A stretch of 64,000 nt of DNA from Nonlabens sp. MB-3u-79 (GTDB lineage Bacteria > Bacteroidota > Bacteroidia > Flavobacteriales > Flavobacteriaceae): the NCBI RefSeq assembly GCF_002831625.1, contig NZ_CP025116.1, positions 2,843,501-2,907,500 of the forward strand, written 5' to 3'. The notes beneath the pieces were generated by a model, which saw nothing but the letters and a program-made list of their open reading frames with translations, made no database searches and had not been told where the DNA came from. Shown in pieces: positions 1 to 10,119 of this stretch; the first letter of the stretch is position 1, and each line of letters opens with the position of its first letter. The translations under genes were made by a program, and so were the position numbers.

Positions 1-342
1 ATTCTTTCCGGACGCAACAAACCCAGCCTGGATTTTGTTATTAATACCGTGAAGGAATTTCCAGAAGTAGATTTCGACTGGCTGCTAAATGGTAAAGGAA
101 CTTACCCCAAATCAGAAGCGCCATCAACACCTCCTACTGAAAGCTCAACTCCTACCGCTATTCTTGAAAATAAAGCAATGGAATCCAGCCACCCTGATCC
201 TATGCAAGCAGCGTCTCAAGATCTTTTTTCAACACCTGATCACAAAGAAGCCACTCACACACCTAAAATAGGTAAAGGGAAAAATATACAAAAAGTAATT
301 TTGTTATATGACGACGGAAGTTTTGAATATTTTATACCTTAA
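1..342 (+). CDS. XRE-family helix-turn-helix regulator, C-terminal part (5' end outside window)
   Basis: The frame is open from base 1, so the gene begins upstream of the window; a GTG at 49 is internal. The first residues, ILSGRNKPSLDFV followed by FPEVDFDWLLNGKG, match the recognition-helix end and following WLLxGKG segment of small Bacteroidota XRE/Cro-like DNA-binding proteins. The rest, roughly residues 35-80 of the visible part, is a Pro/Ser/Thr-rich linker without recognisable fold, ending in a short strand-like tail (VILLYDDGSFEYFIP). The target genes cannot be told from the sequence. The family call is fairly sure; the role as a repressor is inferred. Confidence 0.7.
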   Translation: MLSGRNKPSLDFVINTVKEFPEVDFDWLLNGKGTYPKSEAPSTPPTESSTPTAILENKAMESSHPDPMQAASQDLFSTPDHKEATHTPKIGKGKNIQKVILLYDDGSFEYFIP

Positions 343-358
343 CTACAGGATCAAGAAT

Positions 359-366
359 TAACTTTG
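359..366 (+). promoter_or_regulatory. Bacteroidota-type -7 promoter box
   Basis: TAACTTTG matches the TAnnTTTG -7 consensus of Bacteroidota housekeeping promoters and ends 14 bases before the ATG at 381. No clear TTG -33 box is seen about 20 bases upstream, so this rests on one element only. Confidence 0.35.
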
Positions 367-380
367 TAAAAAAATTCTAC

Positions 381-752
381 ATGAAGTATTCACCTCTATT
401 GATCTTAATTTTATTTTTTACAACGGGTTGCTATGAAAACACCAGAGACTGTAAAGACTTTCAAGAAGGCACCTTTATATGGGAACAAGAAAGTGGCGGT
501 AAATTATTAAAGACTGAATTTACTCGTACCAAAGATTTCCAAATTGAGCGTTTTGAAACTAAAGTAGATACTTCAAGAATTGAATGGATAAATGATTGTG
601 AATGGAGAGTGATTCCAATTGATCCTAAAACAAATGCAGAAAGCCGCGCTTACCTATTTAAAATCTTGAGCACTAATAAAGATTCCTATACCTTTGAATT
701 TAAACAGTCCGGTCGTGACCAGATCTATAAAGGAACGGCCGTTAAAAAATAA
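381..752 (+). CDS. small lipoprotein of unknown function
   Basis: This 123-residue protein starts with a lipoprotein signal peptide: hydrophobic residues 5-13 and a TTGC lipobox with Cys17. The mature part is about 106 residues, mostly polar and strand-rich, with two further cysteines (in RDCKDF and NDCEW) that could form a disulfide. Homologous small flavobacterial proteins are, as far as I recall, sometimes mislabelled as a topoisomerase IV subunit; nothing here supports an enzymatic role. The stop is 11 bases before the TerC-type gene, so the two may be cotranscribed. Confidence 0.75.
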   Translation: MKYSPLLILILFFTTGCYENTRDCKDFQEGTFIWEQESGGKLLKTEFTRTKDFQIERFETKVDTSRIEWINDCEWRVIPIDPKTNAESRAYLFKILSTNKDSYTFEFKQSGRDQIYKGTAVKK

Positions 753-763
753 AACAACCCATC

Positions 764-1585
764 ATGTTTGAAATCTTTGCAAATGCAGATGCCTGGATAG
801 CGCTTCTGACTCTTACCTTCTTAGAAATAGTTTTAGGTATAGATAATATTATTTTTATCTCTCTTGCTGCAGATAAATTACCCGATACACAACGCAAGCG
901 GGCTACTAACCTAGGACTTGTGTTGGCCATGATTTTACGTATAGTTTTACTCTTTGGCATCAGCATGCTGATCTCTCTTCAAAGCAGTTGGTTTGATTTT
1001 GACTATGGTTGGTTAAGTGGTGGAGTTTCGGGACAGTCGCTTATACTGCTTGCTGGTGGTTTATTCTTACTCTATAAAGCAACTCAAGAAATTTATGAAA
1101 AGGTAGAAGATATAGGACACGATCATAATGAAGTAAAACGCAAGCAGTCGTCAGCTCTTTCTAAAGTGATTATAGAAATTACTATGATCAACATTGTCTT
1201 CTCTTTTGATAGTATTCTAACCGCTGTAGGAATGACCAACGGGTTAAGTGATGATCCAAATGATGCATTGGTCTTGATGATCATAGCTGTAGTCATTTCA
1301 GTAGGTATAATGTTGCTATTTGCACATCCAGTAGGAAAGTTTGTCAACAAGCATCCATCGGTACAGGTATTAGGTCTTGCCTTTTTACTTTTGATAGGTT
1401 TTATGCTTATTGCAGAAGGCGCTCATATGGCTCATCTAAGCTTCTTTGGCAGCGAAACAGGCGTCATCCCTAAAGGATATTTATACTTTGCTATTTTCTT
1501 CTCTATGTTTATTGAGTTTCTCAATTTTAAGTTGCGTGGTAATAAGCAAGTGCACAAAAAAACTACAGACCTTATGAAGGAATAG
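764..1585 (+). CDS. TerC family integral membrane protein
   Basis: A 273-residue polytopic protein with about seven membrane helices. It carries the TerC signature of acidic residues within membrane segments: FLEIVLGIDNIIF near residues 20-32 and a second copy, EITMINIVFSFDSILTAVG, in the middle. The two half-repeats are separated by a charged cytoplasmic loop (YEKVEDIGHDHNEVKRKQ). TerC/Alx proteins are linked to metal ion (manganese) export or metal loading of secreted proteins; the substrate cannot be told here. It follows the small lipoprotein closely and converges on mscL. Confidence 0.9.
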   Translation: MFEIFANADAWIALLTLTFLEIVLGIDNIIFISLAADKLPDTQRKRATNLGLVLAMILRIVLLFGISMLISLQSSWFDFDYGWLSGGVSGQSLILLAGGLFLLYKATQEIYEKVEDIGHDHNEVKRKQSSALSKVIIEITMINIVFSFDSILTAVGMTNGLSDDPNDALVLMIIAVVISVGIMLLFAHPVGKFVNKHPSVQVLGLAFLLLIGFMLIAEGAHMAHLSFFGSETGVIPKGYLYFAIFFSMFIEFLNFKLRGNKQVHKKTTDLMKE

Positions 1586-1647
1586 ATCTAATTCAAATAC
1601 GACCTTTTATTTTTCTAAATAGACAGGCTCTGAATCCTTTATAAAAA

Positions 1648-2085
1648 TTACTTCTGCTTTAAGATCGCATTTTGTTCTTGCATCAACTCTTTTAAATCGT
1701 TGAGCAATTCTATATCCTTAGGAGTTACCATCTTATTATTGCTAGGATCTTGAGCATTGTTACGTAGTTTATTCATCAGCTTTATGACTATAAATATCGT
1801 AAAGCCTATGACCATAAAATCTATAATCACATTTATAAGCTCCCCATAACTTATCGCGATCTCTTTTGCGCGATCGCCAGTCCCTACTTCTAAAGCTTCT
1901 CTTAAAACATATTTTTTATCCTCATAGTTTACACCATCAGTCAGGTAAGAAAGCGGGGGTAAAATCACTTTCTTAACGAGTATTTGCACCACATTATTAA
2001 AGGCTGTACCTATAATGATACCCACCGCCATATCTATCATATTCCCTTTTACTGCAAACTCCTTGAACTCTTTTAATAATTTCAT
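1648..2085 (-). CDS. mscL: large-conductance mechanosensitive channel MscL
   Basis: 145 residues, the usual MscL length. The N-terminus has the amphipathic helix (LLKEFKEFAVKGN) and the pore-lining helix MAVGIIIGTAFNNVV with the small-residue packing seen in MscL; a second membrane helix (VIIDFMVIGFTIFIVIKL) follows a periplasmic loop, then a charged cytoplasmic tail. It forms a homopentamer in the inner membrane that opens under osmotic downshock. It lies downstream of parC on the same strand, but a terminator between them suggests separate transcription. Confidence 0.95.
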   Translation of the reverse strand: MKLLKEFKEFAVKGNMIDMAVGIIIGTAFNNVVQILVKKVILPPLSYLTDGVNYEDKKYVLREALEVGTGDRAKEIAISYGELINVIIDFMVIGFTIFIVIKLMNKLRNNAQDPSNNKMVTPKDIELLNDLKELMQEQNAILKQK

Positions 2086-2187
2086 ACTATGAACTTTGAA
2101 TTTTTGATTAAAAATACTTCCTCTGTCTGTTTCTAATAAAGAATAGAAAATGGCAGGAAACTAGGTGGCATCCAACAGTAAAACTAA

Positions 2188-2226
2188 AATAAAAAAAGCG
2201 GCTAAATTTAAAATTCAACCGCTTTT
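2188..2226 (-). terminator. rho-independent terminator of parC
   Basis: An inverted repeat AAAAGCGG (2194-2201) and CCGCTTTT (2219-2226) with an AT-rich, partly self-complementary loop. Read on the minus strand it ends in a run of seven T's, just after the parC stop. Confidence 0.7.
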
Positions 2227-2244
2227 ATTGCTTTTATAAATACT

Positions 2245-4923
2245 TTAAAATAGACTAGACTGTCCCGTATCATCTATACCTGGGTCAGGGTCTGGTGCAT
2301 CAGGATCAATTTTAGACATAGTAATAGCTTCATCATCGCCTAAACTCTTAGGACTAACGACTTCCTCTTGATTCACCTCTACTTCCTGAGCTGGAATAGT
2401 TTCTTCTGGCTCATAAGGCAAAGAAGCTAACAAATTAATTTGTTTGATCTTACTTCTGGTCAGCATATTACCTTGTGCAGCGATCCCTTTGATAGAAATA
2501 AACTCTTCTAAGTTGACCTCCTCATTATCTGGTTGATCCTTGCCTCTAGGTTTGACGTGAATTAACTCTGCCATAGGTTTATAATCTGTAGAGACCACTT
2601 CTAGATAAGAACCTTCATGGTCTGAAATAATAGAGTCTTCGCGTTCTTCATTTTCTATTAAAAACCTCTTGATATAAAAAAGCTCGCGTTCACCGTTAAA
2701 ATAAATAACAGTAATAGGTTTTTTAGGTATCCATTTTTCTAAGACAACCATATCATCGTCAAATCTCGCAGTAACCTCTGGAATAATGGTCTTTACAATA
2801 CCCTTTTGGGTGATAACTAACAAGCGATCTTCACCTCTAAATTCACCTAATAACTCTCCTCTTTCATCTACATTAAGTCGTTGTACGGTATCATCAAACC
2901 AGATTTTACGTGGTTTTAAGGTAGAAACCCCTTCTTCTTTAAGGTCTACTTTTTTGATGTTGTATTTAGTGACTTGGTTTCCTTTTGAAGTACGTCCTTT
3001 GATTAAGGTTTCTGAAAAATCTAAATCCCATTTGACCTTTTTAATACTTCCTTGTTGACGAAGGTTAATACTTACTACTTCGGCCTCTCCATTAGGATTT
3101 GCACTAAAATAATGCATGTAGGAACCTTTATCTTCCTTACCCATAGGGTACTCTCTATCTCTGGTCATACTCGTCACAGCAAATCTTTTGACATAACTTG
3201 GCCCATTTTTACCGTCGCGATAAATGACATTATATATGGTACGCTTATCTTTTTTCTTAAAAACAGCCACGTAGACAATGTTTTTACCGATAAAGGTCTT
3301 TGCATCAACTTTAGTTACCATCATAGTTCCCTCCTTGGTAAAGCAAATAATGTCGTCAATATCTGAACAGTCGCAAACATATTCGTCTCTCTTCAAGGCA
3401 GTTCCTACAAAACCTTCTTCCCTATTTACATATAGTTTTGTATTACGGATGATCACCTTAGAAGCAATGATATCTTCAAAGTTTTTCAACTCCGTTTTGC
3501 GTTCCCTACCTTTTCCATAATCAGTTTGCAGTTTTGTAAAATAATCGATGGCAAACTGAATGAGATTTTTCAGATGGTGTATTAATTCTGCGATGCGGTC
3601 TTCTAGCGCATCAATTTTTTGTTGGGCTTTATCAATATCAAATTTTGAAATACGCTTGATACGTATATCCGTCAATCTTACGATATCTTCTTCTGTAATT
3701 GTTCTTTTTAAATGACCTATATGTGGTTTTAAACCTTTATCTATAGCGCTTATCACACCTTCCCAGGTCTCTTCTTCTTCTATATCCCTATAGATGCGAT
3801 TCTCAATAAAAATACGCTCTAGGGATGCAAAATGCCACTGCTCTTCTACTTCATAAAGCAGTATCTCTAACTCTGCTTTTAGTAACTCTACCGTATGGTC
3901 TGCACTGCGGCGCAACATTTCTGTCACTCCTACAAAAAGCGGTTTATTATCTTCAATTACACAACTCAATGGTGAAATACTTACCTCACAATTGGTAAAC
4001 GCATAAAGCGCATCCATAGTTTTATCTGGAGATAAGCCTGATGGTAAGTGGATCAAAATTTCCACATTTGCAGCTGTATTATCTTCAATTTTCTTGATCT
4101 TAATCTTTCCTTTTTCATTTGCTTTAAGGACCGAATCAATCAGTGTACTAGTCGTTGTCGAAAACGGAATTTCTGTAATAACAATCGAACTCTTGTCTGG
4201 TGAATGCATCTTTGCGCGTACCCTAACTTTTCCACCGCGAAGACCATCGTTGTAATTTGACATATCTGCTGCTCCACCTGTAGGGAAATCAGGAAATATC
4301 TTAAAACGCTTGCCTTGTAAATGCTTGATGGATGCATCGATCAGTTCATTGAAATTGTGCGGCAATACTTTTGTTGATAATCCTACAGCAATACCTTCAG
4401 CTCCTTGAGCTAGTAACAAAGGGAATTTTACTGGTAAATTGATAGGTTCCTTGCGACGTCCATCATAACTGGACTGCCACTCTGTAATTTTAGGATTAAA
4501 AAGAACTTCTAATCCAAACTTGGAAATACGCGCCTCAATATAACGAGAAGCAGCCGCAGGATCACCGGTGAGTATGTTTCCCCAGTTTCCTTGCATGTCT
4601 ATCAATAATTCCTTCTGACCTATTTGCACCATAGCATCGCCTATACTCGCATCACCGTGCGGGTGGTACTGCATGGTATGACCTACTATGTTTGCTACCT
4701 TATTATAACGCCCATCATCCAGATCCTTCATGGATTGCATGATGCGTCGCTGCACTGGTTTAAAACCATCTTCAATAGCTGGAACAGCACGTTCCAAAAT
4801 AACGTAACTCGCATAATCCAAAAACCATTCCTTGTACATGCCGGTAACACGTGTAATGGTTTCTGTTGATTGCTCTTCCAAGCCATCTGCTAAATGCTCT
4901 AATTCTTCGTTTTCTTCACTCAT
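2245..4923 (-). CDS. parC: DNA topoisomerase IV subunit A
   Basis: 892 residues. The type IIA topoisomerase core is intact: QRRIM near 59, the HPHGDASIGDAM segment at 87-98 corresponding to the quinolone-resistance region, and the catalytic tyrosine Tyr128 in AAASRYIE. A long central region with coiled coil and a C-terminal beta-pinwheel follow, then an acidic tail. With ParE it makes the A2B2 enzyme that decatenates chromosomes using ATP. The pairing with an adjacent ParE-like subunit and the absence of a canonical gyrA GQ-rich box argue for parC rather than gyrA. It lies 107 bases downstream of parE in the same direction. Confidence 0.92.
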   Translation of the reverse strand: MSEENEELEHLADGLEEQSTETITRVTGMYKEWFLDYASYVILERAVPAIEDGFKPVQRRIMQSMKDLDDGRYNKVANIVGHTMQYHPHGDASIGDAMVQIGQKELLIDMQGNWGNILTGDPAAASRYIEARISKFGLEVLFNPKITEWQSSYDGRRKEPINLPVKFPLLLAQGAEGIAVGLSTKVLPHNFNELIDASIKHLQGKRFKIFPDFPTGGAADMSNYNDGLRGGKVRVRAKMHSPDKSSIVITEIPFSTTTSTLIDSVLKANEKGKIKIKKIEDNTAANVEILIHLPSGLSPDKTMDALYAFTNCEVSISPLSCVIEDNKPLFVGVTEMLRRSADHTVELLKAELEILLYEVEEQWHFASLERIFIENRIYRDIEEEETWEGVISAIDKGLKPHIGHLKRTITEEDIVRLTDIRIKRISKFDIDKAQQKIDALEDRIAELIHHLKNLIQFAIDYFTKLQTDYGKGRERKTELKNFEDIIASKVIIRNTKLYVNREEGFVGTALKRDEYVCDCSDIDDIICFTKEGTMMVTKVDAKTFIGKNIVYVAVFKKKDKRTIYNVIYRDGKNGPSYVKRFAVTSMTRDREYPMGKEDKGSYMHYFSANPNGEAEVVSINLRQQGSIKKVKWDLDFSETLIKGRTSKGNQVTKYNIKKVDLKEEGVSTLKPRKIWFDDTVQRLNVDERGELLGEFRGEDRLLVITQKGIVKTIIPEVTARFDDDMVVLEKWIPKKPITVIYFNGERELFYIKRFLIENEEREDSIISDHEGSYLEVVSTDYKPMAELIHVKPRGKDQPDNEEVNLEEFISIKGIAAQGNMLTRSKIKQINLLASLPYEPEETIPAQEVEVNQEEVVSPKSLGDDEAITMSKIDPDAPDPDPGIDDTGQSSLF

Positions 4924-4990
4924 GGGACAGTAGTCCGTTATCAGTTAATTATTATCAGTTAGTAGATAACTGTTTCTTTTGTATTGGCTT

Positions 4991-5006
4991 CGCTTTCGCG
5001 AAAGCA
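4991..5006. repeat. interspersed palindrome, copy 1 (parC-parE spacer)
   Basis: CGCTTTCGCGAAAGCA, one mismatch to the 16-bp palindrome CGCTTTCGCGAAAGCG that recurs through the window. It lies in the 107-base spacer between parE and parC, which are read in the same direction. Confidence 0.85.
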
Positions 5007-5030
5007 GAATAAGATCCTATTCTTAACCTA

Positions 5031-6887
5031 CTATTGATCCTCAATCACATCCAATTCCACTTTCAAATTATCAATAATGAATTCTTGTCTATCGGGTGTG
5101 TTTTTACCCATATAAAACCTCAACAAATCTTCAATACTCATTCCGTCATCCAACATAATAGGGTCCAGACGTATATCTTCTCCTATAAAATGAACAAACT
5201 CATCTGGACTGATCTCTCCAAGTCCTTTGAATCGGGTGATTTCTGGGTTTTTCCCTAATGTAGCCATCGCCTCAGTACGTTCTGCTGGTGTATAACAGTA
5301 TTTGGTTTCTTTCTTGTTTCTTACTCTAAACAATGGCGTTTGTAAAATATACAAATGTCCTTTCTTGATCAATTCTGGAAAGAACTGTAGGAAAAAAGTA
5401 ATGAGTAGTAATCTGATGTGCATTCCATCTACATCGGCATCTGTTGCGATCACAATTTTATTATAACGCAAGTCCTCCATACTATCCTCAATGTTCAATG
5501 CTGCTTGAAGTAAGTTAAACTCCTCATTTTCATAAACAATTTTTTTGCTCATGTTGTAAGAGTTTAAAGGCTTACCACGCAAAGAAAATACCGCTTGTGT
5601 ATTTACATTACGAGATTTAGTAATGGACCCACTGGCACTATCTCCCTCCGTAATAAATAAGGTGCTTTCTAAGTTATTATCTTTTTTAGTATCTCCTAAG
5701 TGCACTCGGCAATCACGCAATTTTTTATTGTGTAAATTGGATTTTTTAGCACGATCACGTGCTAATTTTCTAATTCCAGAAAGCTCTTTACGCTCCCGTT
5801 CTGCCTGCACAATTTTCTTTTGAAGCGCATCTGCCGTCGAAGGGTTCTTGTGAAGGTAATTGTCCAGCTGATTTTTAATGAAATCGTTTATAAAAGTTCT
5901 TACCGTAGGTAAGCCTCCTCCCATTTCTGTCGAACCTAGTTTTGTTTTAGTCTGTGATTCAAAGACAGGTTCCATTACTTTAATAGCAACAGCACTAACT
6001 ATAGATTTACGTATATCGCTGGCATCGTAATTTTTATTATAATATTCACGAATAGTTTTTACTATACTTTCTCTAAAAGCGGCTTGGTGTGTTCCACCCT
6101 GAGTAGTGTTTTGACCATTTGCAAAAGAGTGGTACTCCTCACTGTACTGCGTCCTACTATGCGTCATGGCAATCTCAATATCCTCAGACCTCAAATGAAT
6201 GATGGGATACAATCGATCGCTTTCTATAATTGTTTCACTTAACAAGTCTTTTAATCCGTGCTCTGAATAAAATTTCTCTCCATTAAAGATAATCGTCAGT
6301 CCTGGATTAAGGTATACGTAGTATTTCAACATACGGGCTACATATTCAGGTCGGTACTTAAAGTTTTTAAAGATCTCAGCATCTGGAATAAAAGTCATTT
6401 TTGTTCCCTTGCGTCGAGTTGTTTCTTCTAGAAAATCCTTCCCAGTAAGCTCCCCTCTTTCAAATTCAGCACTAGCACTTTTATTATCTCTTGTAGATTC
6501 TACTCTAAAAAATGAGGAAAGTGCATTTACAGCTTTGGTCCCTACACCATTTAAACCTACAGATTTCTTAAAAGCTTTAGAGTCATACTTCCCTCCAGTA
6601 TTCATCTTTGACACTACGTCTACTACTTTACCTAATGGAATCCCACGACCGTAATCGCGTACAATAACACGTTCTCCTTGAATAGAAACCTCAATGGTTT
6701 TTCCGGCTCCCATGACATACTCATCTATGGAGTTGTCTATAACTTCCTTAAGAAGGATATAAATCCCGTCATCAGGACTTGAGCCATCTCCTAACTTACC
6801 TATATACATTCCAGGACGCATTCTTATGTGTTCCTTCCAGTCGAGAGAGCGTATATTATCCTCGGTATATTGCGTAGTTCCGTCCAT
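5031..6887 (-). CDS. parE: DNA topoisomerase IV subunit B
   Basis: 618 residues, typical for ParE and shorter than many GyrB proteins. The GHKL ATPase motifs are present: [10 protein letters not shown] near residue 48, DYGRGIP, and [15 protein letters not shown]. The TOPRIM domain has EGDSASGS and the metal-binding DADVDG triad. The C-terminus contains the usual GLGE motif ([12 protein letters not shown]) that contacts the A subunit. It supplies ATP-driven strand passage to ParC. It is upstream of parC and probably starts that operon; no clear promoter is seen beyond a weak GAAATATA box about 23 bases before the ATG. Confidence 0.93.
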   Translation of the reverse strand: MDGTTQYTEDNIRSLDWKEHIRMRPGMYIGKLGDGSSPDDGIYILLKEVIDNSIDEYVMGAGKTIEVSIQGERVIVRDYGRGIPLGKVVDVVSKMNTGGKYDSKAFKKSVGLNGVGTKAVNALSSFFRVESTRDNKSASAEFERGELTGKDFLEETTRRKGTKMTFIPDAEIFKNFKYRPEYVARMLKYYVYLNPGLTIIFNGEKFYSEHGLKDLLSETIIESDRLYPIIHLRSEDIEIAMTHSRTQYSEEYHSFANGQNTTQGGTHQAAFRESIVKTIREYYNKNYDASDIRKSIVSAVAIKVMEPVFESQTKTKLGSTEMGGGLPTVRTFINDFIKNQLDNYLHKNPSTADALQKKIVQAERERKELSGIRKLARDRAKKSNLHNKKLRDCRVHLGDTKKDNNLESTLFITEGDSASGSITKSRNVNTQAVFSLRGKPLNSYNMSKKIVYENEEFNLLQAALNIEDSMEDLRYNKIVIATDADVDGMHIRLLLITFFLQFFPELIKKGHLYILQTPLFRVRNKKETKYCYTPAERTEAMATLGKNPEITRFKGLGEISPDEFVHFIGEDIRLDPIMLDDGMSIEDLLRFYMGKNTPDRQEFIIDNLKVELDVIEDQ

Positions 6888-7597
6888 TAAAATAAAATCT
6901 GTATAAGTGGAAATATAAGGATTGTAGCCGCTACTGTCTAGCTACAAAAACTAATTTAATTAACATATTTCAAGCATAAGATGTGAATAAATACATATGG
7001 CTGCTCATTATGGGGTTGATCACATTCTAAATCGTAAAAGATAATAGCGCTCTTCCACTTCCCTATGGATCAAAATCATCCCTTTCTCAATTTTATAATC
7101 TTTTAAACCTAAAGAAATTTTGCGAAGAAGTATTAGACATTCGTTGATCTCAATTAGCTCCTAAGCTCCCATATGTTTTAGTTTATTTTTCTATTGGTCC
7201 TGGAATAAAAAGCCTCCTTTTAAATTGACTTACTTATTGTCTGTATTTAAAATACTCCCTTCCCTAATTACCGACTTGATTTATACCATAAATATAATAA
7301 AAACCGATGAAATGCATTATAATTTCGTTAAAGAGATAAATGTTGATATCTTAAAAATCGGAATATAATCAGCTACAAAAATCTTAGTGAAATATCAGTT
7401 ATGAAAAAATTAACAAATTGACAACAAATCGATTAGCCTATAAGAATAGTATGGTTATGATTTAAGACTTAGACCTATCAAATTGTCAACAACTCCCAGA
7501 ATACCTTGAATACTGCGATGTCTAAAGAAATGATTTATTGCATAATTGATAAAAGCGCCTATTTTAGGCTTCATAATTGTTCATATAAATACAAATC
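6888..7597. other. 710-bp intergenic region between divergent parE and metalloprotease genes
   Basis: AT-rich, with no convincing gene, RNA or repeat. A stretch on the minus strand (7020-7160) stays open for about 46 codons without a start and reads as plausible protein, so it may be a decayed gene fragment, but chance is as likely. Promoters for both flanking genes should lie here; I could not place them. Confidence 0.5.
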
Positions 7598-9997
7598 ATG
7601 AAAAAAAACTTTACACAATTAGTACTGGTTATTGCAGTACTTTTTTCCTCCTTTACATTTGCACAACAAAGACAGTGTTCTACCCATGAAGACTTACAGC
7701 TGGCGATGTCTCAAAATCCAGCATTAGCAAGAAGTGTAGAAAATGTGGAGCGATACACACAGCAAAAAGCAAATGAATTACTTATTCAAAAATCAGTTAA
7801 TGGAAGTGTCATTACTATTCCTGTAGTAGTACATGTATTGTACAGTAACTCGACTCAAAATATAAGCATTGCACAAATTCAATCTCAAATAGATGTGCTT
7901 AACGAAGACTTCAGAAGAACCAACAGCGATGCTGATAACGTTTGGTCTCAAGCAGCAGACATGCAAATTGAATTCTGTCTTGCTCAAGTAGATCCCAATG
8001 GAAATGCTACCAACGGTATTACCAGAAAGGCATCGTCTATAACTTCTTGGAATACTACTCAAAACAGAATGAAAAGTGCTGCAACAGGAGGAACAACCCC
8101 TTGGGATACTACCCAATACCTTAATATGTGGACCGTTTCTGCTTTAAATAGTAACGGACAAGCTGGTATTTTAGGTTATGCACAATTCCCAGGTGGAAGT
8201 CGAGCTACAGACGGTGTGGTAATGGGGTATAACTACTTTGGTCGTACCGGTTCGGTATCTGCTCCTTTTGATGGTGGTAGAACTACGACTCACGAAGTAG
8301 GTCACCTTTTTGGCCTTCGCCATATTTGGGGTGATGGACCTTGTGGTGCTGATGATTTTGTGACTGATACTCCAGAATCTGACGCCTCAAATGGTGGATG
8401 TGCTATAGGTACTGTTTCTTGTGGTACTACCGATATGGTTCAAAATTACATGGACTATTCTAATGACTCTTGTATGAACCTATTTACTCTAGGTCAAAAA
8501 GCGCGTATGAGAGCTAACTTATTAAGCGGTGGTTTTCACGCTGCTTTAGCACAATCAACTAAATGTACTCCTCCTTCTGGTGGCGGTGGTGCTACTGGAT
8601 GTAGCAGTACTATAAACAGTTTCCCTTATTCTAATGGTTTCGAAAACACATTAGGTGGCTGGACACAGGATTCTGGCGACACTTTAGACTGGACCATACA
8701 ATCAGGTGGAACTCCATCAAGTGGTACTGGCCCAACTGGAGCAGACCAAGGTTCTTTCTACGTATTTGTAGAAGCATCTGATCCTAACTTTAATAAGACA
8801 GCTGTTTTGAACTCTCCATGTTTAAACTTTGCAAGTGGGGCGACTCCTAATGCTTCTTTTAGCTATCAAATGACAGGTCCTTCTGTTGGAACATTAAGAT
8901 TACAAGCAAGAGCTGACGGATCCACTGCATGGTCAACCGTATTTACCAAAACAGGTGATCAAGGGGCAGCATGGTTAACTGGAACGGCTTCATTAAGTGC
9001 TAATACAGCACAAGTAAGACTCGTAGTAGACACTACAGGCTCTTGGCAAGGTGACATCGCTGTAGATGGATTTGGAATTACAGCAGCTACTACTGGTTCT
9101 AGTTGTTTAAATGGTGTTTCTTCTTTCCCTTATGCTGAAGGATTTGAAAACACTTTAGGACAGTGGTCACAAAACAACAGCGATACACTAGACTGGACTT
9201 TAAGATCAGGCGGAACTCCATCAGGTAGTACAGGTCCAACTGCGGCTGCTCAAGGTTCTTTCTATGTTTATGTAGAAGCTTCTGATCCTAACTTTAGCAA
9301 AACAGCTTCTTTAGATTCTCCGTGTTTTGACCTAAGCAGTCAGAATAATGCTAACTTATCCTTCCAATACCAGATGACAGGTAACGCAGTAGGGACTCTT
9401 AACGTTGAAGCGAGTACTGGTGGTGCTTTTACTACTATATTTACGAAGTCTGGTGATCAAGGGGCAGCATGGTTAACCGCTAATGTGAATCTTGCGGCAT
9501 ATGCGGGTACTGATCTTCAATTAAGATTGACCGTAAATACTACTACTTCATGGCAAGGTGACATCGCTGTAGATGATTTAAAAATTACAAGTGGTGCCAT
9601 CTCAACTGATAAGTGTGCTGGCGTTCCTGCATACAATAGTGCCCTCGCCTATTCTGTAGGTGATCGTGTGGTATATCAAAACACTCTTTTTGAAAGATTG
9701 GCTGCGAGTTGGGCTAATTTAGGAACTTGTGGAACTGCGCGAGAAGCTACGGCAAGCCTTGTGAACATCCCTACAAGTATTTCCATCTATCCTAACCCAG
9801 TAAGCGGTGCCGATTTATTTACAACGGCAACTGGTGAAAAGGTAACTTACACGATCTACAACATCAGTGGACAACGTGTTGCGACGGGAACCCTAAATGG
9901 AAATGCAATTGACGTTGCGGCACTTAAGGCAAATGTTTATCTCATTCAAATCAACGATGGTGAGCAAACAGTAACTAAGAAGTTTATCAAGAAGTAA
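7598..9997 (+). CDS. secreted M43-type zinc metalloprotease with T9SS sorting domain
   Basis: 799 residues. A signal peptide ends near FTFAQQ (about residue 22). The catalytic domain carries HEVGHLFGLRH around residue 231 and a downstream Met-turn YMDYSNDSCM, the pattern of pappalysin/cytophagalysin (M43) proteases. Two MAM- or lectin-like domains follow as a tandem duplication, each opening FPYxxGFENTLGxW, then a short Cys-flanked module (AYSVGDRVVYQNTLFER) like a CBM5/12 chitin-binding fold. The last 75 residues (SIYPNPVSG to VTKKFIKK) are a type A T9SS C-terminal signal. Export by the gliding-linked type IX system and surface attachment or release are therefore expected; the protein substrate is unknown. 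A strong terminator follows. Confidence 0.9.
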   Translation: MKKNFTQLVLVIAVLFSSFTFAQQRQCSTHEDLQLAMSQNPALARSVENVERYTQQKANELLIQKSVNGSVITIPVVVHVLYSNSTQNISIAQIQSQIDVLNEDFRRTNSDADNVWSQAADMQIEFCLAQVDPNGNATNGITRKASSITSWNTTQNRMKSAATGGTTPWDTTQYLNMWTVSALNSNGQAGILGYAQFPGGSRATDGVVMGYNYFGRTGSVSAPFDGGRTTTHEVGHLFGLRHIWGDGPCGADDFVTDTPESDASNGGCAIGTVSCGTTDMVQNYMDYSNDSCMNLFTLGQKARMRANLLSGGFHAALAQSTKCTPPSGGGGATGCSSTINSFPYSNGFENTLGGWTQDSGDTLDWTIQSGGTPSSGTGPTGADQGSFYVFVEASDPNFNKTAVLNSPCLNFASGATPNASFSYQMTGPSVGTLRLQARADGSTAWSTVFTKTGDQGAAWLTGTASLSANTAQVRLVVDTTGSWQGDIAVDGFGITAATTGSSCLNGVSSFPYAEGFENTLGQWSQNNSDTLDWTLRSGGTPSGSTGPTAAAQGSFYVYVEASDPNFSKTASLDSPCFDLSSQNNANLSFQYQMTGNAVGTLNVEASTGGAFTTIFTKSGDQGAAWLTANVNLAAYAGTDLQLRLTVNTTTSWQGDIAVDDLKITSGAISTDKCAGVPAYNSALAYSVGDRVVYQNTLFERLAASWANLGTCGTAREATASLVNIPTSISIYPNPVSGADLFTTATGEKVTYTIYNISGQRVATGTLNGNAIDVAALKANVYLIQINDGEQTVTKKFIKK
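8623..9591 (+). repeat. in-gene tandem duplication of two MAM-like domains
   Basis: Copy one is about 8623-9090 and copy two about 9118-9591. Parts are identical at the DNA level, including a stretch around GGTGATCAAGGGGCAGCATG at 8955 and 9453, and TGGCAAGGTGACATCGCTGT near 9045 and 9550. This suggests a fairly recent duplication or gene conversion within the protease gene. Confidence 0.8.
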
Positions 9998-10018
9998 TTC
10001 TTAAAATTCTTTAATTAG

Positions 10019-10053
10019 AAAGCCTGTCCATACAGAATGGACAGGCTTTTTTT
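10019..10053 (+). terminator. rho-independent terminator of the metalloprotease gene
   Basis: An 11-bp perfect stem, AGCCTGTCCAT (10021-10031) with ATGGACAGGCT (10037-10047), a 5-base loop and a run of T's. Confidence 0.88.
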
Positions 10054-10089
10054 ATGTTCTTTTTTAACGTAGAAAATATGGGATTGTTC

Positions 10090-10105
10090 CGCTTTCGCGA
10101 AAGCG
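10090..10105. repeat. interspersed palindrome, copy 2 (intergenic)
   Basis: An exact CGCTTTCGCGAAAGCG between the protease terminator and the 3' end of the aldehyde dehydrogenase gene, in a convergent intergenic region. Confidence 0.9.
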
Positions 10106-10119
10106 AAACACATAAAACA

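Noticed and set aside
2786..3520. Open frames on the plus strand opposite parC
   Set aside because: They are shadows of parC, which has full family motifs on the minus strand.
4640..4700. Quinolone resistance change in parC
   Set aside because: The region HPHGDASIGDAM reads as normal for ParC; no resistance can be claimed from it.
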